Assembly (NCBI GenBank): GCA_017415185.1
Contig: JAFQHZ010000034.1
Coordinates: 1-53,542, forward strand
Direction of reading: 5' to 3'
Source: Candidatus Gastranaerophilales bacterium
GTDB lineage: Bacteria > Cyanobacteriota > Vampirovibrionia > Gastranaerophilales > Gastranaerophilaceae
Length of the DNA stretch: 53,542 bases
Under the pieces are notes generated by a model. That model ran no database searches, was not told the origin of the DNA, and saw nothing but the letters and a program-made list of their open reading frames with translations. The translations under genes and the position numbers were made by a program. This document shows positions 8,803 through 18,562 of this stretch, piece by piece (position 1 is the stretch's first letter; every line of letters begins with the position of its first letter).

Positions 8803-9600
8803 ATGTTCGAACTTAATAAAACACTCACCTATCAAGGCTTTCTTTTATTTTGGAAGCAAATAAGAGAGTTTTTAATCACCCTTGGAAATATTGGGTGTGA
8901 TTTTTCGCGTGTTTTTGCACACCTTTTAACATTCAAAATCAACTTTAAAGAAGTTGTTGAACAATCAAAAAGATTTGCTTTCGATAGCTTGCCAATCAGC
9001 CTTGCAATCGTTGGAATGACTGCTTCGATTATCGCAATGCAATTAGCGCCAGAACTTGCAAAACAAGGCGGAGCTGATTATACGGGAATGCTTTCTGCTC
9101 TTGTTATGGTTCGAGAGCTTGCTGCTGTAATGAGCGGATTTGCGATTATTTCAATGGTGGGTTCATCCTTTGCTTCAGAAATTGCCTCAATGTCGGTAAC
9201 AGAGCAAATTAATGCAATGAAAGTTTTAAGAGTTGACCCAATTGAATATTTGATGGTTCCAAGATTTCTTGCAGGCGTGCTTTTTATGCCTGTTGTTTTT
9301 ATCGTTAGCGCATTTTTTGGTTTATTATGCGCTGGGCTAGTTTCGCATTTTTGTGCTGATTTGAGCATATTGAACTATATAACCTCAATGTGGCATGGGT
9401 TATATATAAGAGATATTTTTATCGCAATCTTAAAAAGTTCAGTTTTTGGCGGAACTATTGCGCTAATTAGCTGTTCTTGCGGATATGCGACAAGGGGTGG
9501 TGCTAAAGAGGTCGGTTTAGCAACAACAAAAGCCGTTGTATGGTCATTTTTGGCAATAGCAATGTGGGATTTCATTTTTGCCGCAATTTTTTATCTATAA
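8803..9600 (+). CDS. mlaE: MlaE-type ABC transporter permease
   Basis: Permease of an MCE-type lipid transporter that moves phospholipid between inner and outer membranes. The 265-aa length, several membrane segments and the family core (AMQLAPELAKQGGADYTG, ALVMVRELAAVMSG, AEIASMSVTEQINAM) identify MlaE/TGD1. It heads a compact mlaE-mlaF-mlaD-lpxK cluster with gaps of 9, 11 and 2 bases. The permease-ATPase-MCE order resembles the reduced three-gene form of cyanobacteria and plastids; mlaB and mlaC are absent here. Confidence 0.92.
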   Translation: MFELNKTLTYQGFLLFWKQIREFLITLGNIGCDFSRVFAHLLTFKINFKEVVEQSKRFAFDSLPISLAIVGMTASIIAMQLAPELAKQGGADYTGMLSALVMVRELAAVMSGFAIISMVGSSFASEIASMSVTEQINAMKVLRVDPIEYLMVPRFLAGVLFMPVVFIVSAFFGLLCAGLVSHFCADLSILNYITSMWHGLYIRDIFIAILKSSVFGGTIALISCSCGYATRGGAKEVGLATTKAVVWSFLAIAMWDFIFAAIFYL

Positions 9601-9609
9601 AGGTTAATT

Positions 9610-10335
9610 ATGTCATTAGAAATTAAAAATTTAACTAAAATATTTGATGGAAGAAAAATCTTAAATGATATTTCCTTAAAAGTTGAAAATGGACAAACTC
9701 TTGGAGTTGTTGGTTTTTCAGGAAGCGGAAAATCAACATTATTAAAAATTATCTCTGGAATTTTATATGAGGATAAAGGCGAAATAATTTATCCTGAAAA
9801 TTCAGAAATTGCCATGGCTTTTCAATATAGCGCGCTTTTTGATTTTTTAAATGTTCACGACAATATTGCTTTTCCATTAGTTGAACGCAAAGAATTTCGT
9901 GGAAAATATTCAAACGAAGAAATTTCAAAAATCGTATCTGAAAAATTGAAAATGGTGGGTCTTGAAGGAATTGAAGAAAAATTCCCATCAGAATTATCAG
10001 GCGGTATGCAAAAAAGGGTTGGCTTTGCTCGTGCAATTGTAACCAATCCAAATATAATTTTATACGATGAACCAACCGCAGGGTTAGACCCTGTAACTTC
10101 AACAATGATTGAAGATTATATTGTCCATCTTAAAAAAGAATTAAATGCAGCTTGCATTGTAGTTACACACCAATTATCAACAATCAAAAGAGCTGTTGAT
10201 AATGTAATTATGCTATATCAAGGCGATATCGTTTTCCAAGGAAGCGTGCAGGACTTGCTTTATGGAAATAACGAATATGCTCGTCAGTTTGTTTCAGCCT
10301 CAATTCAAGGTCCAATGAACATTGCAACAAAATAA
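9610..10335 (+). CDS. mlaF: MlaF-type ABC transporter ATPase
   Basis: Cytoplasmic ATPase of the lipid transporter. Walker A is GFSGSGKST (35-43), the ABC signature is LSGGMQKR (129-136), and Walker B plus the D-loop is LYDEPTAGLD (151-160). FQYSALFDFLNVHDN after the Walker A domain is the MlaF-like Q-loop region. The length of 241 aa is typical. It begins 9 bases after mlaE and is followed after 11 bases by mlaD, so the three products should form one complex. Confidence 0.94.
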   Translation: MSLEIKNLTKIFDGRKILNDISLKVENGQTLGVVGFSGSGKSTLLKIISGILYEDKGEIIYPENSEIAMAFQYSALFDFLNVHDNIAFPLVERKEFRGKYSNEEISKIVSEKLKMVGLEGIEEKFPSELSGGMQKRVGFARAIVTNPNIILYDEPTAGLDPVTSTMIEDYIVHLKKELNAACIVVTHQLSTIKRAVDNVIMLYQGDIVFQGSVQDLLYGNNEYARQFVSASIQGPMNIATK

Positions 10336-10346
10336 GGGTAGTCAAA

Positions 10347-11711
10347 ATGAATAAAAAGAAAAAATATTCTTCAGCATTAAAAGTTGGCTTATTAACACTA
10401 AGCGCCATTTCTATTCTCATATTCACAGTATTATGGGTTAAAGGAAGAAGCTTATCTGGCGGAGAACGCATAGATTTAGCTTTTAAAGACGTGAACGGAA
10501 TGCGTGCAGGTTCAGCTGTTCAAATGATGGGACTTAGAATTGGTCAAGTTGAAGATATTACACCAGTTATACAAGGAAAAGATAGCTATGTTAAACTTCG
10601 CTTTGTAATAACAGAAAAAGGCGTTAAAATCCCTTACGCTTCAACAATTTCAATTCAACAATCAGGAATCATTGGCGAACAATTTTTAGAAGTTACCCCT
10701 CCAAAAAATGAAATAATTTACAGCGAAACAAGCAAAAATAACACTGCCGTTAAAAAGGAGGATTCAATATACATGGAATTATCAGAAGGCATTGTTGAAA
10801 TTGGAAAAGTAATTGATGCCGAAGTTGTCAAAAAGTCGCAAATTCCTTTTGAATTAAGACAAAAAATGACAACAAAAAATGTCTTAAAAATGGCATATAC
10901 AATCAATCTTCCTGGTTTAACTTTAGACAAAAATTCCTTAGAAATGAAGATTCAATCAGGAAAAATATATTTCAATTTGGCTGATGGTGAAATTTTGCAA
11001 ACACCAAAAAAAGACTTGAAATATACAGTAATTGAACCAATGAGATTGTCTGATTTTATGGATTTAGGCTTCCGTGCAACTCATGCAATGCTTGAAACAA
11101 ACGACAAAATCACAGAAATTTTATCAGACGAATTTATCGGCGGAATTAAAACTTCTGTTCAAAATATCAGCGTCCTTACGCAAAGCGCAAACACAACTTT
11201 GGATAAAGCTGCGCTATTAATTGATTCATCAAAAGCTGAATTAGAAGAATTAACAAATCAATCTCAAGATTTGATTAAAAGTTTAAACACATTGTCTTGC
11301 AACTTGAACGAATTAATTTCAGACGAAACATTGAAAAACGACGTTGTAACAAGCATTAAATCAGTAGGAAAAATGTCTGAAAATATTAACAGAATACTTG
11401 AAGACGAGCAATCAGCAGAAATCATAACAAACATCAATGAAACATCAAGACATTTGGCTGATATTTCAAGCTATGTTAATGAATATACCAAAGACGAAAA
11501 ACTAAAAGAAGACATCACCACAACCGTAACTAATTTATCAACAATCACAACAAATTTAGCAAAAGTTATGGATGATTATAATAAATTAGACGACGGAGAA
11601 AAATTGAAACTAAAATCAACAGTTAAAGATGTTTTAGTTATAACAAAAAATGTTAAAAAATTCTCCGAAAAACTAAACAAACGCTTCTTATTATTCAGAT
11701 TAATGTTCTAA
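10347..11711 (+). CDS. mlaD: MlaD-like MCE-domain protein with long coiled-coil tail
   Basis: Substrate-binding, membrane-anchored component of the lipid transporter. One N-terminal transmembrane helix (about residues 10-32) is followed by a single MCE domain (about 36-115) with GMRAGSAVQMMGLRIGQV and SGIIGEQFLEVTPP. Residues from about 220 to the end are helical with regular heptads, probably a coiled coil crossing the periplasm. At 454 aa it is far longer than E. coli MlaD (about 180) and closer to cyanobacterial and plastid homologues. Its stop lies 2 bases before lpxK. Confidence 0.88.
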   Translation: MNKKKKYSSALKVGLLTLSAISILIFTVLWVKGRSLSGGERIDLAFKDVNGMRAGSAVQMMGLRIGQVEDITPVIQGKDSYVKLRFVITEKGVKIPYASTISIQQSGIIGEQFLEVTPPKNEIIYSETSKNNTAVKKEDSIYMELSEGIVEIGKVIDAEVVKKSQIPFELRQKMTTKNVLKMAYTINLPGLTLDKNSLEMKIQSGKIYFNLADGEILQTPKKDLKYTVIEPMRLSDFMDLGFRATHAMLETNDKITEILSDEFIGGIKTSVQNISVLTQSANTTLDKAALLIDSSKAELEELTNQSQDLIKSLNTLSCNLNELISDETLKNDVVTSIKSVGKMSENINRILEDEQSAEIITNINETSRHLADISSYVNEYTKDEKLKEDITTTVTNLSTITTNLAKVMDDYNKLDDGEKLKLKSTVKDVLVITKNVKKFSEKLNKRFLLFRLMF

Positions 11712-11713
11712 TT

Positions 11714-12763
11714 ATGGGAAAAAATTTTAAAACAGACTTTCAAGAAATCCATTATTCAAGAAAAAATCCAAACTTTTTCTTGAAGCTTGGATTATCTTTG
11801 GCAGAATTTGGATATAGCACAGCAATTAACGTTAAAAATTTCTTATACGATATTAAATTTTTAAAAGAATACGAAACAAAACTTCAAGTAATTTGTGTTG
11901 GGAACCTTACAACAGGAGGGGTTGGCAAAACCCCGATTGTGATTGAGCTTGCAAATAGTCTTTCCAAAGAACGAAAAGTTGCAATTATTTCAAGAGGATA
12001 TGGCGCAAAAATTTCAAACAAAAATCCAAACATAATAAAAGACAACAAAGGATTAAAATTTCAAAATGGATTAATTTGCGGCGATGAACCATTTCAAATT
12101 GCAAAAAAAGTTGGTAGCGAAGTTGTTGTCATAACATGTGCAAACAGGAAAAAGGCAATCGAACTTGCGCTTGTTAAATATGGCATAAATACGGTCATTT
12201 TAGACGATGGTTTTTCTAATCGCAAAGTCAAAAAAAACAAAACCATTTTGGTAATTGATTCAAAAATGAAATTCGGAAACGGTCATTTATTGCCTTATGG
12301 ACCACTAAGAGAGCCGATTTCTCAAATTAAAAGAGCAAATGAAATAATTTTAGTAAACAAAGGCGATGAAGATATAAAAAACGCTATTTCTTGGGCAAAA
12401 AAATTCAACAAACCGCTTAAAATTTGCGAAATGCAACCAAAAAGAATATATAATTCTCAATCAGGAGCAGAAGTAAAATTAAACAATGAAAAAGCAATCG
12501 CTTTTTGTGCGATTGGTCAGCCTCAGCAATTTTTTGATTTTGCAAGCAAATTTTATGAAATTACGCCAATTGCTTTTGAGGATCATCACAAATATACAAA
12601 AAAAGACATCAACGATTTAATAAAAATCGCAAAAGAACAAGATATTAAAACATTTATTACAACACAAAAAGACGAAGCAAAATTAATCGATTTAATTAAA
12701 GATATTAAAAATTATTCTTTCAACGTGTTGGAGTTGGAAAATAAATTAAAAGAAATAGAGTAA
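11714..12763 (+). CDS. lpxK: Tetraacyldisaccharide 4'-kinase LpxK
   Basis: Phosphorylates the 4' position of the lipid A disaccharide precursor at the inner membrane. The P-loop is GNLTTGGVGKTP (63-74), followed by the family's ISRGYG block near residue 98 and VILDDGFSNR. HLLPYGPLREP is also typical. The length of 349 aa is normal. It starts 2 bases after mlaD, placing lipid A synthesis beside lipid transport. With waaA at the right end it argues for an LPS-bearing outer membrane. Confidence 0.95.
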   Translation: MGKNFKTDFQEIHYSRKNPNFFLKLGLSLAEFGYSTAINVKNFLYDIKFLKEYETKLQVICVGNLTTGGVGKTPIVIELANSLSKERKVAIISRGYGAKISNKNPNIIKDNKGLKFQNGLICGDEPFQIAKKVGSEVVVITCANRKKAIELALVKYGINTVILDDGFSNRKVKKNKTILVIDSKMKFGNGHLLPYGPLREPISQIKRANEIILVNKGDEDIKNAISWAKKFNKPLKICEMQPKRIYNSQSGAEVKLNNEKAIAFCAIGQPQQFFDFASKFYEITPIAFEDHHKYTKKDINDLIKIAKEQDIKTFITTQKDEAKLIDLIKDIKNYSFNVLELENKLKEIE

Positions 12764-12820
12764 TATCTATTGCAAAAATTATGTTTTTGGTGTTAAATAA
12801 AAACAGTTGAGATACTTCAT

Positions 12821-12895
12821 GCGGAAGTAACTCCGTCGCGAGTTTACGAAGCGAAGTGGCTTGACCACATTCTACCAATTGAGTTACAATGGTAG
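12821..12895. repeat. tRNA-Gly fragments upstream of the intact tRNA
   Basis: The 13-mer GCGGAAGTAACTC (12821-12833) is identical to the 5' end of the tRNA at 12920. Then comes G+C-richer sequence, then CTACCAATTGAGTTAC (12872-12887). That 16-mer is the exact reverse complement of the tRNA D-arm (12926-12941). TGGTAG (12890-12895) can also pair locally with CTACCA. This looks like debris of additional tRNA copies. No ORF is present in 12764-12919. Confidence 0.55.
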
Positions 12896-12919
12896 AGTTG
12901 AAAATTGAATAATATAGTT

Positions 12920-12995
12920 GCGGAAGTAACTCAATTGGTAGAGTACCTGCCTTCCAAGCAGGCTGCTGCGGGTTCGAGCCCCGTCTTCCGCTCCA
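12920..12995 (+). tRNA. tRNA-Gly (anticodon TCC)
   Basis: The acceptor stem GCGGAAG pairs with CTTCCGC. The D-arm (CTCAATTGGTAGAG), anticodon arm CCTGC-CTTCCAA-GCAGG with anticodon TCC, and T-arm (CGGGTTCGAGCCCCG) are all complete. The 3' end TCCA is genome-encoded. A terminator follows directly. Confidence 0.95.
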
Positions 12996-13146
12996 TAAAA
13001 CCTCCCAAAAGGGAGGTTTTATTTTGCTTCAGAACGGGGAGCCCCTTATGGCTTCGCCATATGACCAAATTCTAAGGCTCATAAATTCGCCTAGAATTTT
13101 AGGCCTTTCCGCTCCATAAAACCTCCCAAAAGGGAGGTTTTATTTT
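12986..13146 (+). repeat. 40-bp direct repeat of tRNA 3' end plus terminator
   Basis: Positions 12986-13025 and 13107-13146 are identical over 40 bases. Each begins with the last bases of the tRNA (TTCCGCTCCA) and runs through the AAAACCTCCC-GGGAGGTTTT terminator. The 81 bases between contain hairpins (GGGGAGCCCC, ATGGCTTCGCCAT, and AATTCTAAGGC with GCCTAGAATT) and no ORF. A duplicated tRNA 3' end is what a tandem tRNA duplication that later lost its second body, or an old attachment site, would leave. The second copy ends at the stop codon of the minus-strand prepilin gene and may terminate it. Confidence 0.8.
12997..13025 (+). terminator. tRNA-Gly terminator
   Basis: AAAACCTCCC, loop AAAA, GGGAGGTTTT, then ATTTT. 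A second identical copy is at 13118-13146. Confidence 0.9.
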
Positions 13147-13910
13147 TAATCATTTCCTTGAACTGATTTTTTAAGCCACTCAGAAGCTCTTGTGCCAAAA
13201 AGGACCTTACCATCTGTTCTGACCCCATAACCAAAAGGTGCTTCTCCCTTTTTAAATCCATCAATATCCATGCAAAAAACTTTATACAATTCATTTGAGC
13301 CGAGAGCATTTCTTTGCGAAGGAACATAAAAAAGACGTGCATCGCAACCAAGATATGTATCTTGACATCTTGTTAAATCACCATACGCCTGATTTTGAAA
13401 AGAAGAAATCGGGGCACCAAAAGGTATTGTTGTTGCGGCTTGATAATAAAAAACGCCATCTGTTGAAATCAACTCAGGCAAAGCACTATAATTTTGAAAT
13501 TTTAAACATCTTTCATCAGCATCACTCTGCTGTTTAATTCTACTTGCCTCATCAACAACATTAATTTGCAAACCACCCAATATATCACCACTTAATATCG
13601 TACTTTGGCAATTCTTTTCCTTAACATTAACAATATCTGCAAATACTTCACAAAAATATGTGTTATCGCCGCTGTGACTTCCATCAATCAAAGTTTTATC
13701 TGGGCGCATTCCTAAATCGCCATTAAAATAATACTTTTCGGAATTAACCATCTCTCTAACCGCTTCGACAAAAGCTCTATGACCTTTTTTAAATTTCATC
13801 ACATCTTTATCAGGCATTGCATTTCGAACAGCAGGCAGCAAAACCGCAACCAGCACACCAATAACACAAAGAACTATCATAAGCTCAGCAAGAGTAAAAG
13901 CTTTTTTCAT
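13146..13910 (-). CDS. Prepilin-like (type IV pilin/pseudopilin) protein
   Basis: The N-terminus MKKAFTLAELMIVLCVIGVL is a class III prepilin leader: a short basic peptide, cleavage before F5, Glu at mature position 5, then a long hydrophobic helix. The residue before the cut is Ala rather than the usual Gly. The C-terminal 220 residues are probably a globular domain with several cysteines. Near the end is an FCMDIDGFKKGEAPFGYGV segment, resembling the VDINGxxxPNxxGxD block of such proteins in gut Melainabacteria. AAAGGAG precedes the ATG. There are no pilus assembly genes nearby. The role may be a minor pilin or competence pseudopilin. Confidence 0.8.
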   Translation of the reverse strand: MKKAFTLAELMIVLCVIGVLVAVLLPAVRNAMPDKDVMKFKKGHRAFVEAVREMVNSEKYYFNGDLGMRPDKTLIDGSHSGDNTYFCEVFADIVNVKEKNCQSTILSGDILGGLQINVVDEASRIKQQSDADERCLKFQNYSALPELISTDGVFYYQAATTIPFGAPISSFQNQAYGDLTRCQDTYLGCDARLFYVPSQRNALGSNELYKVFCMDIDGFKKGEAPFGYGVRTDGKVLFGTRASEWLKKSVQGND

Positions 13911-13992
13911 ATTATAAACTCCTTTTAAAAGAGCCTATAATATATATATATATATCAAGAGTTCGTTAGAATTTTAGATTAAATGGAGGAAG

Positions 13993-14811
13993 CTACATTT
14001 CCAAACACTTTTTGTAAATCAAATTTTTATTAGCGTCATACAAAGCAGCAAGAATTGAAGAAATTTCTTTGTCTTTCAAATTGAGCGCTTTCAATTTTTT
14101 AATTTTGTCATCAAAATCAAGCTCTTCTTGAATTGTGTCTTTATAAAGCATTCCAACAATTTCGCCTTTCAAGGTGTTATTTTTAAAATATTCAATAATT
14201 TCAGCAATATTTGCAACTTTAATTTCTTCAAATTTTTTGGTTAACTCTCTTCCAATTGCAACTTTTTTGTCTGGATATTCATGCGCAATTATTTCCAATG
14301 TTTCAATTAAACGATTTGGGCTTTCATAAAAAACCAAATTTTCGTTTTTATTTTTTGAAACAATATCAAGAATTTGATTTTTAACTCTTGGCAAAAACCC
14401 AACAAATTTAAAATCTTCATCAATTCTTGGAATTGCACTCAATAAGCCAATAACAGCGCTTGCGCCGACAATTGGAATAACTTTATATCCAGCATTTAAT
14501 ACAGCTTCAACCAAAACCGCCCCAGGGTCGGATATCAAAGGTGTTCCAGCGTCTGAAACAAGGGCAATTGAATTGCCTTCGCTTAAATATTTTAAAAACA
14601 GCTCAACACGAGAAGATTCACTGAATTTATGATAACTAATCAATTTTGTAGTTATTCCATATTTTTCCAATAAAACGCTTGTGTTTCTAGTATCTTCAGC
14701 AGCAATCACATCGGCTTGTTTTAATATTTCAATCGCCCTTAAGGTAATATCAGCCAAATTGCCGATAGGCGTTGCAACAACATATAAAGCTGTTTCTAGA
14801 TTATCTGCCAA
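13993..14811 (-). CDS. rsmI: 16S rRNA 2'-O-ribose C1402 methyltransferase RsmI
   Basis: Uses S-adenosylmethionine to methylate the ribose of C1402 in the decoding centre of 16S rRNA. The tetrapyrrole-methylase-like fold is recognised by YVVATPIGNLADIT, AAEDTRNT, SYHKFSE, and VSDAGTPLISDPG. The C-terminal LNLKDKEISSILAAL region matches RsmI rather than cobalamin enzymes. The length of 272 aa is normal. Its start overlaps the end of cysS by 16 bases, so the two are translated from one transcript. Confidence 0.95.
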   Translation of the reverse strand: MADNLETALYVVATPIGNLADITLRAIEILKQADVIAAEDTRNTSVLLEKYGITTKLISYHKFSESSRVELFLKYLSEGNSIALVSDAGTPLISDPGAVLVEAVLNAGYKVIPIVGASAVIGLLSAIPRIDEDFKFVGFLPRVKNQILDIVSKNKNENLVFYESPNRLIETLEIIAHEYPDKKVAIGRELTKKFEEIKVANIAEIIEYFKNNTLKGEIVGMLYKDTIQEELDFDDKIKKLKALNLKDKEISSILAALYDANKNLIYKKCLEM

Positions 14812-16187
14812 GTTGTACCTTCTTTTGTATCTTTAAGTTGAATTTTGTGAGCTAAAAGTTTATCTCTAATTTCATCAGATTTTGCCCAATCTTTATTATC
14901 ACGAGCTTCTTTTCTGATTTTAATTATTTCTTCAATAACATTTTCAATACTTTTATCAATTCCAAATTCTTCATATAATAGTTCAACTATTGCTTTAAGC
15001 TCATCAGCCGAAACTTCTTTTTGAGATAATGAAAAATCAAATCCTAAAACAGAGCCAAGATATGATAAAGTATTAGCGTTTATTTGCTTATTTTCACCTT
15101 TTCTTATTTTTTCTGCTAAACCAAATAAAATCGCTAGGGCTTTTGATGTGTTTAAATCTTCATCCATTGCTTCTTCAAACGCCTTAATTGCGTCAGCGTC
15201 ATATTCATTGCCAATTTCAATTCCTGCAATAGAATTAATTAAGCGCTTAGCTCCACTTGAAGCGCCCGATAGCGCAACATCATTAAATTCAACAGGCATT
15301 CTATAATGATTTGTCAAAATAAATAATCGAATTGCGTTTGTATCATAGATTTTTAATACATCATCAATCGTTAAAAAGTTATTTAATGATTTAGACATTT
15401 TTTCTTTGTTAATTGTAACAAAACCATTATGCATCCAATATTTGCTAAATTGGCAACCATTTGCGCATTCAGACTGCGCTCTTTCATTTTCATGATGAGG
15501 AAAAGCAAGGTCTGCACCGCCTGCGTGAATATCAATCGTGTTTCCAAGATGTTTTTTGCTCATCGCAGAGCATTCAATATGCCAACCAGGGCGACCCACG
15601 CCCCAAGGAGATTTATATCCAAATTTTTCGTCTTTTTTCCAAAGAGCAAAATCAAGCGGAGATTCTTTTTTCTCGTTTGCTTCAACACGAGCGCCATTCA
15701 ATAAATCTTTTATTGGTTGAGAAGATAATTCGCCATATTTTGCATATTTTTCAACTCTGAAATATACATCTCCATCAACACAATAAGCAAAACCATCTGC
15801 TTCAAGCTTTTTAACCATGGCAATCATTTCGCCAAGAGTTTTTGTTGCACGAGGCTCAACATCAGGCTTTAAAACGTTTAAGCTATTCATTGAATTAATA
15901 AAAGATTTATAATATCTATCTGTAATAACAGAAGGTTCAACCCCTTCAGTGTCTGATTTTTTAAGAATTTTATCATCAACATCGGTTACATTTCTGCAAT
16001 AAACTACATCGTAACCTTTAAATTTTAAATAACGATAAAGCGTGTCCCAAGTAATGTAACACCTTGCATGTCCTAAATGCGCATGGTCATAGACTGTTGG
16101 ACCACAAACATACATTTTAACTTTGTTTTCTTCTAAAGGTTTAAAAACTTCAATTTGATTAGATAGTGTATTATAAATTTTAAACAT
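14796..16187 (-). CDS. cysS: Cysteinyl-tRNA synthetase
   Basis: Class I synthetase that attaches cysteine to tRNA-Cys. Zinc-binding C28 lies in VCGPTVYDHAHLGHAR, where HLGH (37-40) is the HIGH signature. KMSKSLNNFL is the KMSKS loop. GWHIECSAMSKKHLG and HAGGADLAFPHHENE are also family-typical. The frame is open to GTG at 16199, but GAGGAAA just before ATG at 16187 fixes the start there (463 aa). It overlaps rsmI downstream and is divergent from purA. Confidence 0.96.
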   Translation of the reverse strand: MFKIYNTLSNQIEVFKPLEENKVKMYVCGPTVYDHAHLGHARCYITWDTLYRYLKFKGYDVVYCRNVTDVDDKILKKSDTEGVEPSVITDRYYKSFINSMNSLNVLKPDVEPRATKTLGEMIAMVKKLEADGFAYCVDGDVYFRVEKYAKYGELSSQPIKDLLNGARVEANEKKESPLDFALWKKDEKFGYKSPWGVGRPGWHIECSAMSKKHLGNTIDIHAGGADLAFPHHENERAQSECANGCQFSKYWMHNGFVTINKEKMSKSLNNFLTIDDVLKIYDTNAIRLFILTNHYRMPVEFNDVALSGASSGAKRLINSIAGIEIGNEYDADAIKAFEEAMDEDLNTSKALAILFGLAEKIRKGENKQINANTLSYLGSVLGFDFSLSQKEVSADELKAIVELLYEEFGIDKSIENVIEEIIKIRKEARDNKDWAKSDEIRDKLLAHKIQLKDTKEGTTWQII

Positions 16188-16202
16188 AATTTTCCTCACT
16201 AA

Positions 16203-16319
16203 GAAATTTTCCTTATTAAAGTCCAGTTTCGCTCTGTCCGCCAGACCTCAATGGTCTGCCGTCACGAGCTCACATCCTAAGGCTCACTCGAAAATTTCTA
16301 CAAAAAACAAATTTTGTAT
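16203..16319. repeat. Hairpin-rich intergenic element between cysS and purA
   Basis: The inverted pair GAAATTTTC (16203-16211) and GAAAATTTC (16290-16298) encloses G+C-richer sequence with an inner CAGACC-TCAAT-GGTCTG hairpin. It is followed by TACAAAA...TTTTGTA (16299-16319). The stretch CCTAAGGCTCA resembles TCTAAGGCTCA in the tRNA-Gly spacer near 13072. No ORF is present. The element fills most of the divergent cysS/purA intergenic space, so it may hold or interrupt their promoters. Confidence 0.4.
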
Positions 16320-16356
16320 GAAATTTTTCTCGCTAAGATGATTTTACTATAAATAA

Positions 16357-18443
<2,087 letters not shown>

Positions 18444-18474
18444 TATTTCACCTGTTATTTAATTATATACCAGT

Positions 18475-18506
18475 AATTTTAAATTGTAAACTTTTGTAAA
18501 AAAAGC
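18475..18506 (+). promoter_or_regulatory. 32-bp upstream element, copy 1
   Basis: These 32 bases are identical to 21960-21991. The core is TTGTAAACTTTTGTAAA: two TTGTAAA units exactly 10 bases apart, one helical turn, as expected for a protein binding two adjacent sites. It lies 57 bases before the ATG of the lethal-factor-like protein. About 12 bases downstream is TAAA (18518-18521), N15, GACGTATC (18537-18544), a spacing like that of sigma-28 promoters. Confidence 0.6.
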
Positions 18507-18562
18507 CAAAAAAAATTTAAACAAATACAGCAAGCTGACGTATCTAACAATAAAGGTGTGGC

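Noticed and set aside
13933-13956. TA-dinucleotide run before the prepilin gene as a functional repeat
   Set aside because: Short and of low complexity in an AT-rich genome; it may only contribute to an AT-rich promoter.
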